Shown here piece after piece: positions 62,193 to 64,000 of a DNA stretch of 64,000 nucleotides (position 1 is its first letter; every line of letters starts with the position of its first letter). The notes below the pieces were generated by a model, which was not told the DNA's origin, made no database searches, and saw only the letters and a list, made by a program, of their open reading frames with translations. The stretch comes from an uncultured Erythrobacter sp. (lineage in GTDB: Bacteria > Pseudomonadota > Alphaproteobacteria > Sphingomonadales > Sphingomonadaceae): contig CANMIS010000005.1 in NCBI GenBank assembly GCA_947498065.1, positions 124,001 to 188,000 on the forward strand. The letters are read 5' to 3'. The position numbers and the translations under genes were made by a program.

Positions 62193-63382
62193 CTGAGACG
62201 ATCTATGATGTTGTCATTGTTGGTGGCGGCCCATCTGGGGCGACGGCGGCTGATGATCTGGCCCGGGCTGGTCATTCGGTGCTGCTGATGGAGCGGGGCG
62301 GGCGGATCAAGCCATGCGGCGGTGCAGTGCCGCCGCGCTTGATGGAAGATTTCGAGATTCCGCAGAGCCTGCTGGTCGCGCGGGCGCGTTCGGCCCGCAT
62401 GATTGCGCCTTCGAACCGCGCTGTCGATATGCCGGTTGGCGAGATTGGCTATGTCGGCATGGTCGACCGCGAAGAGTTTGACGAATGGCTGCGCGAACGC
62501 GCGGTGAAAAGCGGTGCAGAGCGGCTGCAAGCGACCTTTGAGCGGATTGAGCGTGATGAGGAGGAAGGCACGATCGTGCGCTTTCGCCGGGAGCGCGGCG
62601 GCGCGATTGAGCAAGTGCGCTCGCGGCTTGTGATTGGCGCAGATGGTGCCCGCTCGGCGGTTGCCAAGCAAAGCATTCCGGGCGCTGAAAAGATCCCCTG
62701 CGTGTTCGCCTATCACGAGATCATTCAATCCCCTGATCATGCGAATGACGCCTATGATCCGGCGCGTTGCGACGTATTTTACCAGGGCAAACTCTCGCCA
62801 GATTTCTACGCTTGGGTGTTCCCGCATGGCAAAACCGCCAGCATTGGCGTGGGCAGCGCAAACAAGGGCTTTTCCCTGCGCGGCGCGGTGACAACCATGC
62901 GCGACGAGCTCGACCTCGCCAAGTGTGAGACAGTTCGCAGGGAGGGCGCGCCGATCCCGCTCAAACCCCTCAAACGTTGGGACAATGGCCGCGATGTGAT
63001 CGTTGCAGGCGATGCGGCGGGCATTGTTGCCCCGGCATCGGGTGAGGGCATTTATTACGCGATGATCGGCGGACGCTATGTGGCAGAGGCCGCGCGGGCA
63101 TTTCTAGCGACGGGCGAGGTCAAGGCCCTGCGTCAGGCGCGCAAACAGTTTATGAAAGAGCACGGCAAAGTGTTCTGGGTCCTCGGGATTATGCAATATT
63201 TCTGGTATTCCAGCGACAAGCGGCGTGAGCGGTTTGTGACCATGTGCGCCGATAAAGACGTGCAGCAGCTGACCTGGCAGGCCTATATGAACAAGCGGCT
63301 GGTACGCTCCAAACCGATGGCGCATGTCCGAATATTCTTGAAGGATTGCGCGCATCTGCTGGGGCTGAAGGCGCCTGCTTAA
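62189..63382 (+). CDS. bchP: Geranylgeranyl reductase BchP
   Basis: A flavoprotein that reduces the geranylgeranyl tail of bacteriochlorophyll a to phytyl using NADPH. From the ATG at 62189 it is 397 residues. FAD motif VIVGGGPSGATAADDLA at the N-terminus, PCGGAVPPRLMEDF (about 44), VIGADGARSAVAK (about 150) and the GDAAGIVAPASGEGIYYAM site (about 272) are seen. The longer in-frame reading from 61985 is a shadow within the MFS gene. Confidence 0.95.
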   Translation: MTETIYDVVIVGGGPSGATAADDLARAGHSVLLMERGGRIKPCGGAVPPRLMEDFEIPQSLLVARARSARMIAPSNRAVDMPVGEIGYVGMVDREEFDEWLRERAVKSGAERLQATFERIERDEEEGTIVRFRRERGGAIEQVRSRLVIGADGARSAVAKQSIPGAEKIPCVFAYHEIIQSPDHANDAYDPARCDVFYQGKLSPDFYAWVFPHGKTASIGVGSANKGFSLRGAVTTMRDELDLAKCETVRREGAPIPLKPLKRWDNGRDVIVAGDAAGIVAPASGEGIYYAMIGGRYVAEAARAFLATGEVKALRQARKQFMKEHGKVFWVLGIMQYFWYSSDKRRERFVTMCADKDVQQLTWQAYMNKRLVRSKPMAHVRIFLKDCAHLLGLKAPA

Positions 63383-63864
63383 TGGGTAGAGTCTGGGTAT
63401 TACCGGTCGTCATCGCAAGTATTGCAGCGATTGCGGTGGCGATGCTGGGCGCGACGATCACCGATCTTGGCCCGTGGTATCAGTCGCTTGAAAAGCCGAG
63501 CTGGAACCCGCCTGATCAGCTGTTCCCAATCGCCTGGACGATTATCTTTGCTTTTGTGACGGCATCGGCCGTTTCCGCTTGGTTGGCCGCACCGACCCGC
63601 CGGGTGTCGGACGTGCTCATTTGCTTGTTCTCGCTCAATGCATTTCTCAACATCACTTGGAGCCTGATCTTCTTCAGGATCCAGCGACCAGACTTGGCTT
63701 TCATAGAGTTGTTGCTGTTGTGGCTGTCGATCCTAGCGCTCATTATCTACTCGTATCGATATTCAAAGGCAGCCAGCCTGCTGTTGGTGCCTTATCTGAT
63801 CTGGGTAACGATTGCCGGGGCGCTCAATTGGCAAGTGATTGAGCTCAACGGGCCATTTGGCTGA
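63382..63864 (+). CDS. tspO: TspO/MBR family tryptophan-rich sensory protein
   Basis: A 160-residue five-span membrane protein. It overlaps the bchP stop (TAATG). GPWYQSLEKPSWNPPDQLFPIAW (about residues 33-55) is the TspO loop 1 signature with its tryptophans. In Rhodobacter, TspO (CrtK) negatively affects pigment genes and binds porphyrins. Its place after bchP agrees with that role. Confidence 0.94.
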   Translation: MGRVWVLPVVIASIAAIAVAMLGATITDLGPWYQSLEKPSWNPPDQLFPIAWTIIFAFVTASAVSAWLAAPTRRVSDVLICLFSLNAFLNITWSLIFFRIQRPDLAFIELLLLWLSILALIIYSYRYSKAASLLLVPYLIWVTIAGALNWQVIELNGPFG

Positions 63865-63874
63865 CCTTCCATTC

Positions 63875-64000
63875 ATGATGAGCGGTTTCTTCCAGTCCGG
63901 GCATGCTGCCGATTTGGTGCTCGCCGTGCTTGCATGTGAGGCGCTGTGGCTGAAGTCGCGCGGTTGGGCATGGGGCGGTATCTTCGCTCTGCTCGGACCG
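63875..64000 (+). CDS. Partial gene for a small membrane protein, cut by the window end
   Basis: The first 42 codons are visible from ATG ATG at 63875/63878, ten bases after the tspO stop. They encode a hydrophobic start: a span with ADLVLAVLACEALWLKSRGW, then another hydrophobic stretch. I do not recognise the family. Close spacing suggests it is in the bchG-tspO transcript. The 3' end is outside the window. Confidence 0.55.
   Translation, partial: MMSGFFQSGHAADLVLAVLACEALWLKSRGWAWGGIFALLGP

Overview
The window reads as a GC-rich alphaproteobacterial chromosome segment. It most resembles an aerobic anoxygenic phototroph of the Sphingomonadales (Erythrobacteraceae-like). This rests on the order of the photosynthesis genes (bchFNBHLM-lhaA-puhABC-orf-acsF-puhE-hemA facing away from ppaA-ppsR-bchG-bchP), on oxygen-dependent AcsF, and on the TonB receptor / flavin-halogenase / GH13 / GH97 sugar locus common in that group. 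This is judged from gene content and motifs; no database search was possible. No rRNA, tRNA, CRISPR array, insertion sequence or prophage was recognised.

Layout. (1) 40-6161: a tightly packed chemotaxis operon, STAS-cheA-cheR-cheB-cheD-cheY-cheW-small orf, all + strand. (2) 6207-14315: redox and housekeeping genes. These are a FAD oxidoreductase, a TVP38 membrane domain fused to a dihydrolipoamide-dehydrogenase-like flavoprotein, a CNT-type nucleoside transporter, a CDP-alcohol phosphatidyltransferase, a DUF1499 protein, a FAD monooxygenase and a KDPG-type aldolase. (3) 14387-19251: a fused hydantoinase/5-oxoprolinase translationally coupled to an NRAMP-like transporter that lacks the usual metal-binding residues. 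(4) 23765-19259 (- strand): a molybdenum hydroxylase operon of 2Fe-2S subunit, Tat-exported Mo subunit, tiny lipoprotein, XdhC and a MobA-like nucleotidyltransferase.

(5) 23882-40993: an alpha-glucan utilisation locus. A TonB-dependent receptor (outer membrane), an exported alpha-amylase, a GH13 lipoprotein, an exported GH97, an MFS sugar transporter and a cytoplasmic alpha-glucosidase form a plausible path from extracellular alpha-glucan to glucose. A LacI-type regulator sits in the amylase operon. Two flavin-dependent tryptophan-halogenase-family proteins and a DUF6445 protein are built into the same locus; their role is not explained by sugar catabolism. TTGCAAA/TTTGCAA palindromes recur at both of its divergent promoter regions.

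(6) 41204-64000: a lipoprotein cytochrome c, then the photosynthesis gene cluster. A 15.4-kb - strand operon (bchF to hemA) makes early bacteriochlorophyll intermediates, reaction-centre subunit H and assembly factors. The divergent + strand arm encodes the regulators PpaA/AerR and PpsR, then bchG, a PucC-type MFS protein, bchP, tspO and a gene cut by the window end. Two near-identical GTCAA-N6-TTGAC palindromes, in front of bchF/ppaA and in front of bchG, are likely PpsR operators. The puf operon, crt genes, bchCXYZ and bchID are not in the window.
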